DNA of 64,000 bases, from NCBI GenBank assembly GCA_937949945.1, contig CALFEQ010000200.1:17529-81528 (forward strand), written 5' to 3'. Of the stretch, positions 10,597-21,799 are shown piece after piece (position 1 is the first letter of the stretch; each line of letters begins with the position of its first letter). A model generated the notes under the pieces. It made no database searches. It saw only the letters and a program-made list of their open reading frames with translations, and was not told the origin of the DNA. Position numbers and translations under genes: made by a program. The DNA is from an uncultured Myxococcales bacterium. GTDB lineage: Bacteria; Myxococcota_A; Polyangia; Polyangiales; Polyangiaceae.

Positions 10597-10944
10597 TCAG
10601 CCGCGGCGGCGGAGGAACCCCTGCATGCCCGTGACGAACGCGGTGACGATCCGGCGCGGCGTCGGGGTCTCGTGCACGTCGTCGGCCTTCGCGAGCCACT
10701 CCGCCTCGACGCGCACGCTCTTCGGCTGAGCCCCGACGGTGATCGAGATCTTCTCTTTGGCCCCGCTCTCTCGTATGGCGCTCGTGGTCCAGACGCGCGC
10801 GATGTGATCCCATCGCGGCTTCGCGACGCCCGCCACGCGGCAAGCGTACGCGACCCACGCATGGCTGACGGGCATCGGCAAGGCGACCTCCACGGTGCTC
10901 GAGACGGGCCTCGTGGAGCTGACTTGGTCGAGATTCGGCTGCAT
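10597..10944 (-). CDS. Conserved hypothetical small protein
   Basis: A 115-aa basic protein that ends in a Gly-Phe-Leu-Arg-Arg-Arg-Gly tail. The ATG at 10944 is preferred over an upstream start at 11022, which would add a compositionally odd leader. It contains a central predicted beta-strand segment and two short helices and has no signal peptide or membrane segment. The gene lies 35 bp upstream of hemE on the same strand and may share its transcript. The function is unknown. Confidence 0.6.
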   Translation of the reverse strand: MQPNLDQVSSTRPVSSTVEVALPMPVSHAWVAYACRVAGVAKPRWDHIARVWTTSAIRESGAKEKISITVGAQPKSVRVEAEWLAKADDVHETPTPRRIVTAFVTGMQGFLRRRG

Positions 10945-11095
10945 CGGTCCATCCCCGAAACCAGAGCAACCGCGGGCGAGGCTCCTCGACGTTGCAGACG
11001 ACGTGCCGGCTCTCGCGCACATGAAACATGCGCGTTTTCATGCGCGATACGCGCACCGGTCCACGGCTCGATGGCTCCGCACAGCGGACCGGCGT

Positions 11096-11109
11096 CCTCA
11101 GCGCTGAGG
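11096..11109. repeat. 14-bp perfect palindrome
   Basis: CCTCAGCGCTGAGG is a perfect palindrome between two minus-strand genes, upstream of the 115-aa protein. It shares the CCTCAG/CTGAGG arms of mosaic repeat copy 2. It could be an operator or a stripped repeat unit. Confidence 0.4.
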
Positions 11110-11156
11110 GCGCCGGCGCTCAGGTGGGGGGTCGAGCGGCGAACGCCGCGGCGACG

Positions 11157-11891
11157 TCAGCGTGCCGGCGGGCGCACGTCGAGGGCGCTCGTCGCGACGA
11201 ACCGCTCGAGGACGCGCACGACCTGGTCGAGCGACACGCCCATCATCGAGGCGACCTCGGCGAGGGTCGTGGCGCCGGTGACGCCGGCGAGCGGCCCGGG
11301 CCGATCGTCACGAATGAGCGACGGGGGCGCGGACGACGCACGCCGCTCGCCCGCGAGCGCCATCCTGCACTCGCGCGCGATGGTGATGAGCATCGGATCG
11401 TCGTCGCCGCGTGCGATGAGCTCGTTCGCGAGATCGAGCGCCGGTGCGTACTCGCTCGCGAGGAAGAGCCGGTAGACCTCGCGCGACGTGTCGCTGCGGT
11501 TCGCGAGCGACAGCGTGGGGCTCGTCGGATCCTCGGGCTCCGGCCGAGCCTCCGGCGGCGTGGTCTCGGTCCTGTCGTCCCACTCGTCCGCGACGACGTT
11601 CGCCTCCTCGACCGAAGGCGCGACGGACGCCGGCTTCTTCGGCAGCGGAGGCGGCACGGCGCGCGGGAGCAGGTCGGTCTCGCGCAGCACGATCGCGGTG
11701 CTGCCGTCTTGATCATCCGCCATCAGCGCGCCGGGTACGTCCATGGTCAACGTGTCCGCTTCCTTCGGAAACACGAGCTCCCCGCGGCGAAGGGTGTCTC
11801 GTTCGGTTTCGGAGAAGACGTCCTCCCTCCCCCGCTCTTCGGAGCTCGAGGCGGTCGCGGCCTCCGTCGCGTCGTCGAGTTCCTTCGGCAT
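11157..11891 (-). CDS. Hypothetical acidic protein with C-terminal helical domain
   Basis: A 244-aa protein without signal peptide. The first 140 residues are disordered, acidic and Pro/Thr/Glu-rich. The last 100 form a helical region beginning R-E-V-Y-R-L-F, reminiscent of a single TPR-like hairpin (residues about 140-180). A short winged-helix-like C-terminus follows (T-T-L-A-E-V-A-S-M-M-G). The ATG at 11891 has AGGA eight bases upstream; two further upstream ATGs lack spacing. Myxobacteria have similar acidic proteins near motility or kinase genes, but I cannot assign one. Confidence 0.65.
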   Translation of the reverse strand: MPKELDDATEAATASSSEERGREDVFSETERDTLRRGELVFPKEADTLTMDVPGALMADDQDGSTAIVLRETDLLPRAVPPPLPKKPASVAPSVEEANVVADEWDDRTETTPPEARPEPEDPTSPTLSLANRSDTSREVYRLFLASEYAPALDLANELIARGDDDPMLITIARECRMALAGERRASSAPPSLIRDDRPGPLAGVTGATTLAEVASMMGVSLDQVVRVLERFVATSALDVRPPAR

Positions 11892-12098
11892 CAGGCGCAT
11901 CCTGGTCCAATCGCGCGCCGCGTGGGAGGGCAAGAGCGCCGCCGCGACACATGCCGCTAGACGGCCTCGCCCCGGCGCGCCACTTACATCGTGTTTCTGG
12001 CGTGCGTACGAGCCCCCTCGCCTCGTGCGATCGCGGCGTCAACGGCCGCCGACATGCAGCATGCCGACCGCTTGGTCGGCGAACGGACCCGGCCGTCC

Positions 12099-14300
12099 TC
12101 AGCCCTGGTTGTAGTTCGTGTTCTCGAGGAGGATGACGTTCGTCTTCGAGCGGCTCTCGCCGACGCTCGTGACGTAGACGGCCGGCTGGTCCTGCACCGG
12201 GCAGACCTTCTCGCACGCGCCGCAGCCGATGCAGAGGCTCGGATCGACGTGCGGCCGCTGGAGCTTCACCGTCTTCATCTCCGGGTGCTCGCCGTTCGGG
12301 CCGGGCTTGCTGTCGCGGACGGGCGCCTCGACCTCCTCGACCCAGATCGCCTTCGGCGACGTCGGGCAGAACTCCTCGCAGACGATGCACGGCGTCTGCA
12401 TCGCCCACGGGAGGCAGCGCCCTTGGTCGTAGAAGGCGGTGCCGATCTTCACCGGCGGCACGCCGAGACCGAGCTTCTCCTTCTCGGTGATCTTCTGGAT
12501 GGCGCCGGTCGGACAGACCTGGCCGCAGAGGACGCACGAGTGCTCGCAGTAGCCGATGCGCGCGATGAGGATGGGCGTCCAGAGGCCCTCGATGCCGGCC
12601 TCGAACATCGCCGGGTGCAGGGCGTTGTTCGGGCAGACCTTCATGCACTCGGCGCAGCGGATGCAGCGCTCGAGGAACGCGCGCTCCTCGACGGACCCCG
12701 GCGGCCGGATCACGCGCGAGTGGTAGTTGACGTCGAGCGAGTCCGCGATGCGCGCCGCCGGGATGAACGCGGCGCCCGCGGCGGCGCTGGCGAGGAACGT
12801 GCGCCGCTGCAGGTCCGGCTTGCCGATGCGGCTCTTCCAGTTCGGCAGGAAGCGGAACTTGATGACGTCCTCGGGGCAGGCGTTCTCGCAGTTGAGGCAC
12901 ATGTGGCACTCGTCCTGCCGCCACTTCACGCCGCCCTGCGGACTGTCCGCGCCCTGGCAGTGCACGAGGCACAGGTTGCAGTCCGTGCACTTCGCGTGGT
13001 CCTTCTCCATCCCGAAGAGCGCGAAGCGCGCGAAGACGCCGAGGAACGCGCCGAGCGGACAGAGGACGCGACACCAGAACCGCGGGATGAAGCGGTTCAT
13101 GAAGAGCACGGCGATGAGCAGGCCGACGATGAGCCACGTGTGGTGGAAGTAGAACTGATGCGACTGCCACACGGTGGTCGCGAGCGCGTCCTGCGTCTTG
13201 TCCGCGACCTGCTGCACCGTGCGAACGGGCACGTCCTGCGCGGCGCCGAGCGCGCGCCCGGTGATGTACTGCACGCCCGGGATCACGCCGAGCCCGATCG
13301 CGCGGACCGCGACGCAGATCGGATCGAAGAGCCCGCCGATCGCGCTCCCCGCGAGCGACGCCGCGAGGAACGCGTACATGAGGTAGTACTTTGCGCGCTG
13401 GTAGCCGTGCGTCTTGTTCGCTTCGACGCGCGCCGCTCCCCTTCCGCGCCGCGACGGGAGGATCCAGCCGAAGAAGTGATGGAGCGTGCCGAAGGGGCAG
13501 ATCCATCCGCAGAACACGCGGCCGAAGACGACCGTGAGCGCGAGCAGGCCGAGCGACCAGAGCAGGCCGCGGTAGACGTGGTGCGTCGCGCCGAGGGTCA
13601 TGGCCGCGACGAACGGATCGGCCAGGAGGAACGCCTCGACCGGATACGGCAGCCGGACGGGCGTGTCCGCGCTCGCGGCGAAGCTCCCGCGGAACGCCGT
13701 CTGGAAGAGGAAGAACATGAACAGGCCGAAGAAGGTGACCTGCGAGATGCGGCGCGCCCACATCAGGATGCGGATGCTCCGCCGCGGTGGGATGCCCGAG
13801 CCGGGCAGCTTCTTCGCGACCTTCTTCTTGGGCGGCGCCTTCTTCGTCGCGACCGCGGCGCCACCCACGTCGCCGTCGGGCGATGCCTCCGCGCGCTCGC
13901 GCGGCGTCCCGAAGCCGAGCATCTCGGCGAGCTCGCGGAGCCGCCCCATCTCCGCGCGACGCATCGCGGCCTCGTCCTTCCGGCGAGGCTCGTCGTTCTT
14001 CGCAGGAACGCTCCTCGACGAGGCGCATCCGCACGAGCTGCCGCAGGCCTCTTTCTTCGAAGCGGGCGCGGCATCCGCGGCGCGAGGCGACGGCCCGAGC
14101 GACCAAGACGTGTCGACGTCGAGCGCGGGGACGACGCCGACCTCGCCCGTCTTCCACGGGATCGGCTCGACGGCCGCGTGCTCGTGCACGACCGCCTTCT
14201 CGATGGAGTCGACGTCGAGGACGACGCCGGCGTGCGGCACGACCGCCGCTCCGCGCTCCCCCGGAGCCTGGAGCCTTCCGCCCGGAGCCTGCACCGTCAC
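12099..14300 (-). CDS. NapH/NapG-like membrane polyferredoxin
   Basis: A membrane electron-transfer protein of about 730 aa that joins a NapH/NosR-like integral part to a NapG-like ferredoxin part. About 170 residues of hydrophilic leader come first. Membrane helices then lie near residues 188-208, 225-262, 303-322 and 385-402, carrying two CPxG motifs (GWICPFG, RVLCPLG). At least five CxxCxxCxxxC-type clusters follow, such as CTDCNLC, CHMCLNC, CIRCAEC and CIGCGAC. An internal R-R-T-F-L-A-S segment precedes the ferredoxin part. The start is uncertain: GTG at 14300 overlaps the DUF362 stop, while GTG at 14294 is better spaced from GGGAGG. The first codons coincide with a repeat copy. It probably moves electrons between the quinone pool and an unidentified partner. 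Confidence 0.85.
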   Translation of the reverse strand: MTVQAPGGRLQAPGERGAAVVPHAGVVLDVDSIEKAVVHEHAAVEPIPWKTGEVGVVPALDVDTSWSLGPSPRAADAAPASKKEACGSSCGCASSRSVPAKNDEPRRKDEAAMRRAEMGRLRELAEMLGFGTPRERAEASPDGDVGGAAVATKKAPPKKKVAKKLPGSGIPPRRSIRILMWARRISQVTFFGLFMFFLFQTAFRGSFAASADTPVRLPYPVEAFLLADPFVAAMTLGATHHVYRGLLWSLGLLALTVVFGRVFCGWICPFGTLHHFFGWILPSRRGRGAARVEANKTHGYQRAKYYLMYAFLAASLAGSAIGGLFDPICVAVRAIGLGVIPGVQYITGRALGAAQDVPVRTVQQVADKTQDALATTVWQSHQFYFHHTWLIVGLLIAVLFMNRFIPRFWCRVLCPLGAFLGVFARFALFGMEKDHAKCTDCNLCLVHCQGADSPQGGVKWRQDECHMCLNCENACPEDVIKFRFLPNWKSRIGKPDLQRRTFLASAAAGAAFIPAARIADSLDVNYHSRVIRPPGSVEERAFLERCIRCAECMKVCPNNALHPAMFEAGIEGLWTPILIARIGYCEHSCVLCGQVCPTGAIQKITEKEKLGLGVPPVKIGTAFYDQGRCLPWAMQTPCIVCEEFCPTSPKAIWVEEVEAPVRDSKPGPNGEHPEMKTVKLQRPHVDPSLCIGCGACEKVCPVQDQPAVYVTSVGESRSKTNVILLENTNYNQG
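14261..14287. repeat. Mosaic repeat copy 3, inside or at the 5' end of a gene
   Basis: CCGGAGCCTGGAGCC plus a second CCGGAGCCTG unit match the GGAGCC modules of copies 1 and 2. They lie within the first codons of the polyferredoxin gene, encoding Gln-Ala-Pro-Gly repeats. Either the true start is further downstream or a repeat has become coding. Confidence 0.5.
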
Positions 14301-15427
14301 ACCTCCCGGACCCTGAGCTGCTCCCAGTACATCGTGCCGAGGCCGCGCTCGTGGCCCATCTGCACGTACGGCAGGTTGTCTCGGTGCTGCCCGATGAGCG
14401 TGGCGCCGTAGGCGTCCGCGGCGACCTGATCGACCGTCGCGAAGACCTGGTTCAGGACCTTCGTGTCGTCGATGTTGCCGCCCTGCGGCCCGTTGCGGAC
14501 GAGCACGCGCATCGCGTCGACGATGACGAGCGTCGGACGCATGAAGGTCGCGAGGTCGGCGATCGACGTGTCGATGTTCTGGTGGAGCCGGTTGCGGCGG
14601 CCGCCGAGCACGCCGTACCAGTTCTTCATCGCCGCCGTGAACTTCGCGAGGTTGTGGTGCTTCGCGACCGGGACGTTGATGACCTTGTCGGCGTCGACGA
14701 GCGTCGTGAAGATCGGCCACTCGTCGAGGACCTCGCCCTTCAGGCGCGTCGTGCGGAAGCGATGCTCGGCCGGAAGCACGACCTCCGCGCCGAGCGCGTA
14801 GGCCTTGCGCCAGATGCCGGACCGCTGGAAGCAGCGGTTCGGGTCGTTGCACGAGCCGTCGGCGACGACGACGCGCTTCGCGCCCGCCTCGTAGGCGAGC
14901 TGCACGACGGCGCCGACGACGTCCGGGTTCGTGTTCGCCGCGTGGATCGGCATGCGGTCCCAGCCGATGTTCGGCTTCACGACGACGACGTCGCCGCGGC
15001 TGACGAAGCGCTTCATGCCGCCCATCGCGTCGACGGCGCGACGGACGAGCTGCTCGGCCGAGACCGGCTCGCCCTCCTTCGCCTTCGCGATCGCGAGCTC
15101 GGCGTGCTCGGGCGCGCTGTCGCGCAGGCGGTAGTCGCGGACCTGGCGCGCGCCCTGCCCGGCAGCGACGCCGAAGCCTCCTTTGTCCCAGACCGCGCGA
15201 CCGAGGACCGCCGCCCCGCCGAGCACGCCGGCCGCGAGGCCCACGCGCTTCATCATCTCGCGGCGCGAGGGGCGTTCGAAGGCAGGCGACACCTCCTGAG
15301 CGGCGTGCGAGGTCGCGCCGGACGACGCGCTCGTCGTCTTCGAGCCCTCCGATGACGCGGCGGCCGGCGCCTTCTCCGCCTCGGAAGGCGTAGGCTTTTC
15401 CTTTCGATCCTTGCCGGCCTCGCTCAT
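14297..15427 (-). CDS. DUF362 protein with twin-arginine signal
   Basis: A 376-aa exported protein. After a 50-residue low-complexity leader, S-R-R-E-M-M-K-R-V is followed by a hydrophobic Ala/Gly stretch. This is a twin-arginine signal implying folded export. The mature part is the DUF362 fold (residues about 110-370) with V-V-V-K-P-N-I-G-W, the Cys of SCNDPNRCF and the segment N-V-P-V-A-K-H-H, all conserved in this family. DUF362 proteins are often fused or paired with 4Fe-4S ferredoxins; the overlapping downstream gene is exactly such a partner. A redox or metal-cluster function is inferred, not shown. Confidence 0.88.
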   Translation of the reverse strand: MSEAGKDRKEKPTPSEAEKAPAAASSEGSKTTSASSGATSHAAQEVSPAFERPSRREMMKRVGLAAGVLGGAAVLGRAVWDKGGFGVAAGQGARQVRDYRLRDSAPEHAELAIAKAKEGEPVSAEQLVRRAVDAMGGMKRFVSRGDVVVVKPNIGWDRMPIHAANTNPDVVGAVVQLAYEAGAKRVVVADGSCNDPNRCFQRSGIWRKAYALGAEVVLPAEHRFRTTRLKGEVLDEWPIFTTLVDADKVINVPVAKHHNLAKFTAAMKNWYGVLGGRRNRLHQNIDTSIADLATFMRPTLVIVDAMRVLVRNGPQGGNIDDTKVLNQVFATVDQVAADAYGATLIGQHRDNLPYVQMGHERGLGTMYWEQLRVREV

Positions 15428-15719
15428 GCCATTCTCTTAGCCCGGCCGACGGGGCGCAGGCAACTCCGCGCGGCGCTTGCGGGAGTCGGCAAAACCCGAC
15501 AGGTCATCGGGGGTTTCATGACGATGCCCGTCGAGCGGGCGGCGTGTGGGCCCGCCGGTGATCGGTCGAGCTGCAGCTCGCCATGCGCAACATTCCGCGC
15601 GCTTGCGGGCTCGGACGGCCGATCGGGGGCCGTGGCTTCCAGGAAAAGCCCATCGTGAGCGGAATCCGGCACACGCGTCCTTTACCCACGGCGAAAAGGC
15701 TGGCAGAACGCGCACCTCG

Positions 15720-17186
15720 ATGGCCGACGCACGCGAGAGCCGCATTCTGTCGGGGCCGCTCGCGTGGGAAGTGGCCCGCTTCGGCACGCCGCTCGCCGTC
15801 GGGATGGCGCTCCAGACGACGTTCAACCTCGTCGACGCCTACCTGATCGCGCAGCTTCCCCCGTCGGAGGTCAGTGCGGCGGTCGGCGCCATCGGCATCT
15901 GCGATCAGGTCGCGGCCCTCGGGACGATCATCAGCTTCGGCGTCTCCACGGCGGCGGCGGCGATCATCTCGAACCGCAAGGGCGCGGGCGACCAGAAGGG
16001 CGTCCAGCAGGCCGTCTGGCAGTCGCTCCTCGTCATCGGCGCGCTCAGCGTGGTGCTCGGGGTCGTCGGCGGGCTCGGCGCCGGCTTCATCGTCTACGAC
16101 CTCATCGGCGCGAAGGGCGACGTCGCGGCCATCGCCACGTCTTATCTGCGCGTCGCGCTGCTCGGCAGCTTCTCGATCTACTTCCTGCTCCAGCTCACGA
16201 ACGTGCAGCGTGCGCTGGGGTCGGCGAAGACGCCGGTGGCCCTCCTCGTCGCCGGCAACATCCTCAACCTGCTGCTCGCCGTCCTCCTCATCTTCGGCGA
16301 AGGGCCCGCGCCGAGCTGGCTCGAATGGTCGACGAAGCTCGCGCGCGCGCTTCACATCCCGCGCCTCGGCATGCTCGGCGCCGCGTGGGCGTCGGTCATC
16401 GCCCGGTGCGTCGTCCTCCTGCCGAACATCATCATCCTCGCGCGCCGCTTCGACGTCTTCCCGCCGAAGGGCGAGCGCGCGCCGAGCAAGAGCGAGATCC
16501 GGGCGCTTCTCGCGATCGCCTGGCCGTCGAGCGCCCAATTCTTCCTGCGCATCTCGGCGATGCTCCTCGTCAACTCGCTCGTCGCGCGCTTCTTCACGAC
16601 GACGGACGACCAGACCGCGACGACCGCGATGGGCCTCGTCTTCCGCCTCGACACGATGGCCCTCTTCGTGGCCATGGGCTGGGGGAACGCGGCGCAGACG
16701 TTCGTGGGACAGAACCTCGGCGCAGGCAACGACCAGCGGGCGCGGCGGTCCGGTTGGCTCGCCGGCGTCTACGACGTGATGACGAACGTGGCCCTCGTCG
16801 CGATCGTCTTCCGTTGGGGCGAGCCGATCCTGCGCATCTTCGACGACGAGACGCCGCCGGTGATGATCGCGCTCGACTACCTCCACGTGGTCGCGCCGTC
16901 GTACTTCGCGCTCGGGCTCGGCATCGTCCTCGGCAACGCCATGGCCGGCGCGGGCGCGACACGGACGACGTTCGCGATCGACGCGCTCGTCATCCTCGCC
17001 TTCCAGCTCCCGGTCTGCCTCGTCGTCGTCGGCGTCTTCGGCGGCTCGCTCACCGCCCTGTTCCGGTGCGTGGCGGCCACGAACGTCGTGAGCGCCCTCG
17101 CGTACGCGCTCGTCTACGCGCGAGGCTCCTGGATGCGAGCGCGCTCGCTCACGGTCGCCCGGGCGGCCGAGGGCCCGGCCGGCTGA
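15720..17186 (+). CDS. MATE-family efflux transporter
   Basis: A 488-aa multidrug and toxic compound extrusion transporter of the inner membrane. About twelve hydrophobic helices occur in two halves with the second half starting near residue 260 after a Pro/Lys-rich cytosolic loop. The first half has the conserved glutamine/asparagine-rich helix (D-A-Y-L-I-A-Q-L). The helix pattern and the R-x-x-A-x-x-Q-F/N-L segments fit MATE rather than MFS. The ATG (MADARESRIL) is preferred; an upstream in-frame extension is Arg-rich and non-conserved. Confidence 0.92.
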   Translation: MADARESRILSGPLAWEVARFGTPLAVGMALQTTFNLVDAYLIAQLPPSEVSAAVGAIGICDQVAALGTIISFGVSTAAAAIISNRKGAGDQKGVQQAVWQSLLVIGALSVVLGVVGGLGAGFIVYDLIGAKGDVAAIATSYLRVALLGSFSIYFLLQLTNVQRALGSAKTPVALLVAGNILNLLLAVLLIFGEGPAPSWLEWSTKLARALHIPRLGMLGAAWASVIARCVVLLPNIIILARRFDVFPPKGERAPSKSEIRALLAIAWPSSAQFFLRISAMLLVNSLVARFFTTTDDQTATTAMGLVFRLDTMALFVAMGWGNAAQTFVGQNLGAGNDQRARRSGWLAGVYDVMTNVALVAIVFRWGEPILRIFDDETPPVMIALDYLHVVAPSYFALGLGIVLGNAMAGAGATRTTFAIDALVILAFQLPVCLVVVGVFGGSLTALFRCVAATNVVSALAYALVYARGSWMRARSLTVARAAEGPAG

Positions 17187-17286
17187 GCCTCCCCCTGACC
17201 GACGTCGATCCCCCGCCCCTCGGCCGCTCGGCGCAAACGCTTCCCGACACCCGAGGCCGAAAAGCGCAGTAAGCTGGCGGCTCGAC

Positions 17287-19419
<2,133 letters not shown>

Positions 19420-19668
19420 CCGGGGCTCGTCGCCCGTACCCCGGCGCGAAACGAGGGGAACCGGCCGCCGGCGGCGGTCGACGCGCGGACGACCGGCCAG
19501 GGTACGGCCTCGAAATGGCGCAGAAATCGCGGCCTCGTGGCCTGGCCGACGGAAGGGCGTCTGCGTTCGTCGCCCGGCTCCCCGTCCCCTTCGGGTCGCT
19601 GCGCGCAGCGGTAGCAGACCGAGCGTGAAGTTTGGGGCAAGGTCGACTAGGCTGGGCGCCCCAGGAGG

Positions 19669-21138
19669 ATGGCGAAGGTATCGCAGGCGGCCAAAATCGG
19701 CCTCTTCGTCGTCGTCACGGCGGGCGCGGGGTATCTCGTCTACCGCACCATCCACCGCGATGCCGGCAAAGGGGGCGGCTACGTCGTCCATGCGTACCTG
19801 AACGACGCGAGCGGCATCGCCAAGCACTCGCGCGTCACGATCGCCGGCATCCCCGTCGGCACCGTCGAGGACATCCGGCTCGAGAACGGCAAGGCGCGCA
19901 TCGACGTCCGCGTGAACGGCGACGTCACCCTCCATCGGACGGCGCGCCTCGGCGTGAAGAGCGCGTCGCTGCTCGGCGAGAACGTCGTCGTGCTCACGCA
20001 GGGCGTCGGCGAGCCGAACAAGAAGGACGGCGACGAGATCGAGACGATGCCGGAGGCGGCGTCCGTCGAGGACATCAAGGCGCAGGTCGCGCGCATCGCC
20101 GAGCTCGTCGAGCGGGTCGCCCAACAGCTCGCCAACTCGATCGGCACCGACGAGGGCGGGCAGAACATGCGGGCGATCCTGCAGAACCTCGCCGACGCCA
20201 CCGAGGCGATCAACCTGACGGTCCGCGAGAACCGCGTCGTCATCAAGGAGACGCTCGAGAACATCGACCGCATCACGGCCAAGGGCGGGCCCGAGCTGCA
20301 GCAGATCCTCGTCAACGTGAAGCTGATCACCGAGGACGTGAAGCAGATGCTCGCCATGCAAGGCAAGGACGGCGAGGCGGGCGAGCTGCGGCAGACCATC
20401 GAGCGCGTCAACCGCGCGTCGAAGAGCCTCGAGAGCGCGCTCGCGCACATCGACAACATCGCCGCCCGCGTCGACCGCGGCGAGGGCACCATCGGAAAGC
20501 TCACGAAGGACGAAGCCCTCGTCAACGAGGTGCAGGGCGTCGCCGAGGGCGTCAACGACTACGTCGACAGCCTCCGGCGGCTCCAGACGGTCGTCGGCCT
20601 GCGCAGCGACTACAACTTCCTCGCGAACACCATCAAGAGCTACGTCGAGCTGCGGCTCCAGCCGCGCGAGGACAAGTACTACCTCATCGAGCTGATCAAC
20701 GACCCGCGCGGCAAGACGAGCTTCACGCAGACGGACGTCGACACGACGAACCCGAACGAGCCCGCGCACTACCGCACGATCACCACGACGACGACGGACG
20801 CCTTCCGTTTCTCGCTCCAGTTCGCGCGGCGCATCGGCCCCTTCACCGGACGATTCGGCATCAAGGAGTCGACCGGTGGCATCGGCCTCGACACGCACCT
20901 GCTCTCGAACCGCTTCGAGATCGTCCAGGACTTCTTCGGCTTCGGAGAGGAGATCCGCCCGCGCTACCGCCTCTGGATCGGCTACGAGTTCCTCCGCCGA
21001 CTCTGGCTGATCGGCGGCATCGACCACGTGTTCTTGGCGAACCGCCGTGACTACTTCCTCGGGCTCCAGCTCCGGTTCAACGACGAGGATCTGAAGACGA
21101 TCCTTCCGTTCGCAGGCGGCGCCACGTCGGCCCGCTGA
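19669..21138 (+). CDS. MCE-domain (MlaD-like) lipid transport substrate-binding protein
   Basis: A 489-aa single-pass membrane protein with one MCE domain (residues about 35-135) that contains G-I-P-V-G-T-V and L-L-G-E-N-V-V-V. A long helical region follows (about 140-300, ending in the V-N-D-Y-V-D-S-L segment) and then a C-terminal beta-rich domain of about 150 residues. MCE proteins form rings that shuttle phospholipids between membranes together with an ABC transporter; no MlaE/F is nearby. AGGAGG directly abuts the ATG, an unusually short ribosome-binding spacing, but no alternative start exists in the first 20 codons. The C-terminal domain could form a porin-like or outer-membrane contact. 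Confidence 0.9.
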   Translation: MAKVSQAAKIGLFVVVTAGAGYLVYRTIHRDAGKGGGYVVHAYLNDASGIAKHSRVTIAGIPVGTVEDIRLENGKARIDVRVNGDVTLHRTARLGVKSASLLGENVVVLTQGVGEPNKKDGDEIETMPEAASVEDIKAQVARIAELVERVAQQLANSIGTDEGGQNMRAILQNLADATEAINLTVRENRVVIKETLENIDRITAKGGPELQQILVNVKLITEDVKQMLAMQGKDGEAGELRQTIERVNRASKSLESALAHIDNIAARVDRGEGTIGKLTKDEALVNEVQGVAEGVNDYVDSLRRLQTVVGLRSDYNFLANTIKSYVELRLQPREDKYYLIELINDPRGKTSFTQTDVDTTNPNEPAHYRTITTTTTDAFRFSLQFARRIGPFTGRFGIKESTGGIGLDTHLLSNRFEIVQDFFGFGEEIRPRYRLWIGYEFLRRLWLIGGIDHVFLANRRDYFLGLQLRFNDEDLKTILPFAGGATSAR

Positions 21139-21262
21139 CGCGCGGACCGCGCACCGCGTGGCATCGCCCGCCACCTCTGCGCACGAAAGTGGCCGCCCAC
21201 CGATCGCCTATCCCGATTTGGATGGTAGAGTAGCGCTCACGTCGACGAAAGGAGCGTGAGAG

Positions 21263-21787
21263 TTGTCGGAAGCCCCGTCTGCGAATCCATCGTCGGACGC
21301 CGAGCGCCGAACGGTCTCCGGCGAGAGACGGATCGAGCTACCCGAGCTGAAGGCGACGCGGGTGAGCGAACGATTCCAGATCCCGGAGGAGGCGATACCG
21401 ACCACGCGACCTCCCGCGCCTTCGCCCCACGAGCACGGCGACGACGCGCGACGCGCGACGGAGCAAGAGGTGCCGAGCCACAAGGCGACGCGCCAGATGC
21501 CCGTGCCGGAGAGCATCAAGCAGCTCGCCGTCCCGACCCCTCCCCCTTTCGATCCGTCCGCGATCGAGATCCCGAAGGCCTCGCCGCTGCCGACGATCGC
21601 CGTGCCGTCCGCCGACGACCGCCACGACGAAAGCGACGAGGCGGCCGCGGCCGCCGTGGCGGAGGCCCCGCCCACGGCTCGGCCGCGCCGCCATCGCGAG
21701 CTCGTCGGCGCGCTCGTGCTCCTCGTGCTCCTGCTCGCCTTCACGCTGCTCGCGATCCGGCTGGTCGCGAGCGTCGTGTTCGCGTGA
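21263..21787 (+). CDS. Tail-anchored hypothetical protein
   Basis: A 174-aa protein that begins at TTG behind AAGGAG. It is Pro/Glu/Ala-rich and disordered for 145 residues. It ends in one hydrophobic helix (L-V-L-L-V-L-L-L-A-F-T-L-L), so it is probably anchored at the C-terminus in the inner membrane. Two short arginine clusters precede the helix. No domain is recognised. Confidence 0.6.
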   Translation: MSEAPSANPSSDAERRTVSGERRIELPELKATRVSERFQIPEEAIPTTRPPAPSPHEHGDDARRATEQEVPSHKATRQMPVPESIKQLAVPTPPPFDPSAIEIPKASPLPTIAVPSADDRHDESDEAAAAAVAEAPPTARPRRHRELVGALVLLVLLLAFTLLAIRLVASVVFA

Positions 21788-21799
21788 AGCGCGTCGCGA

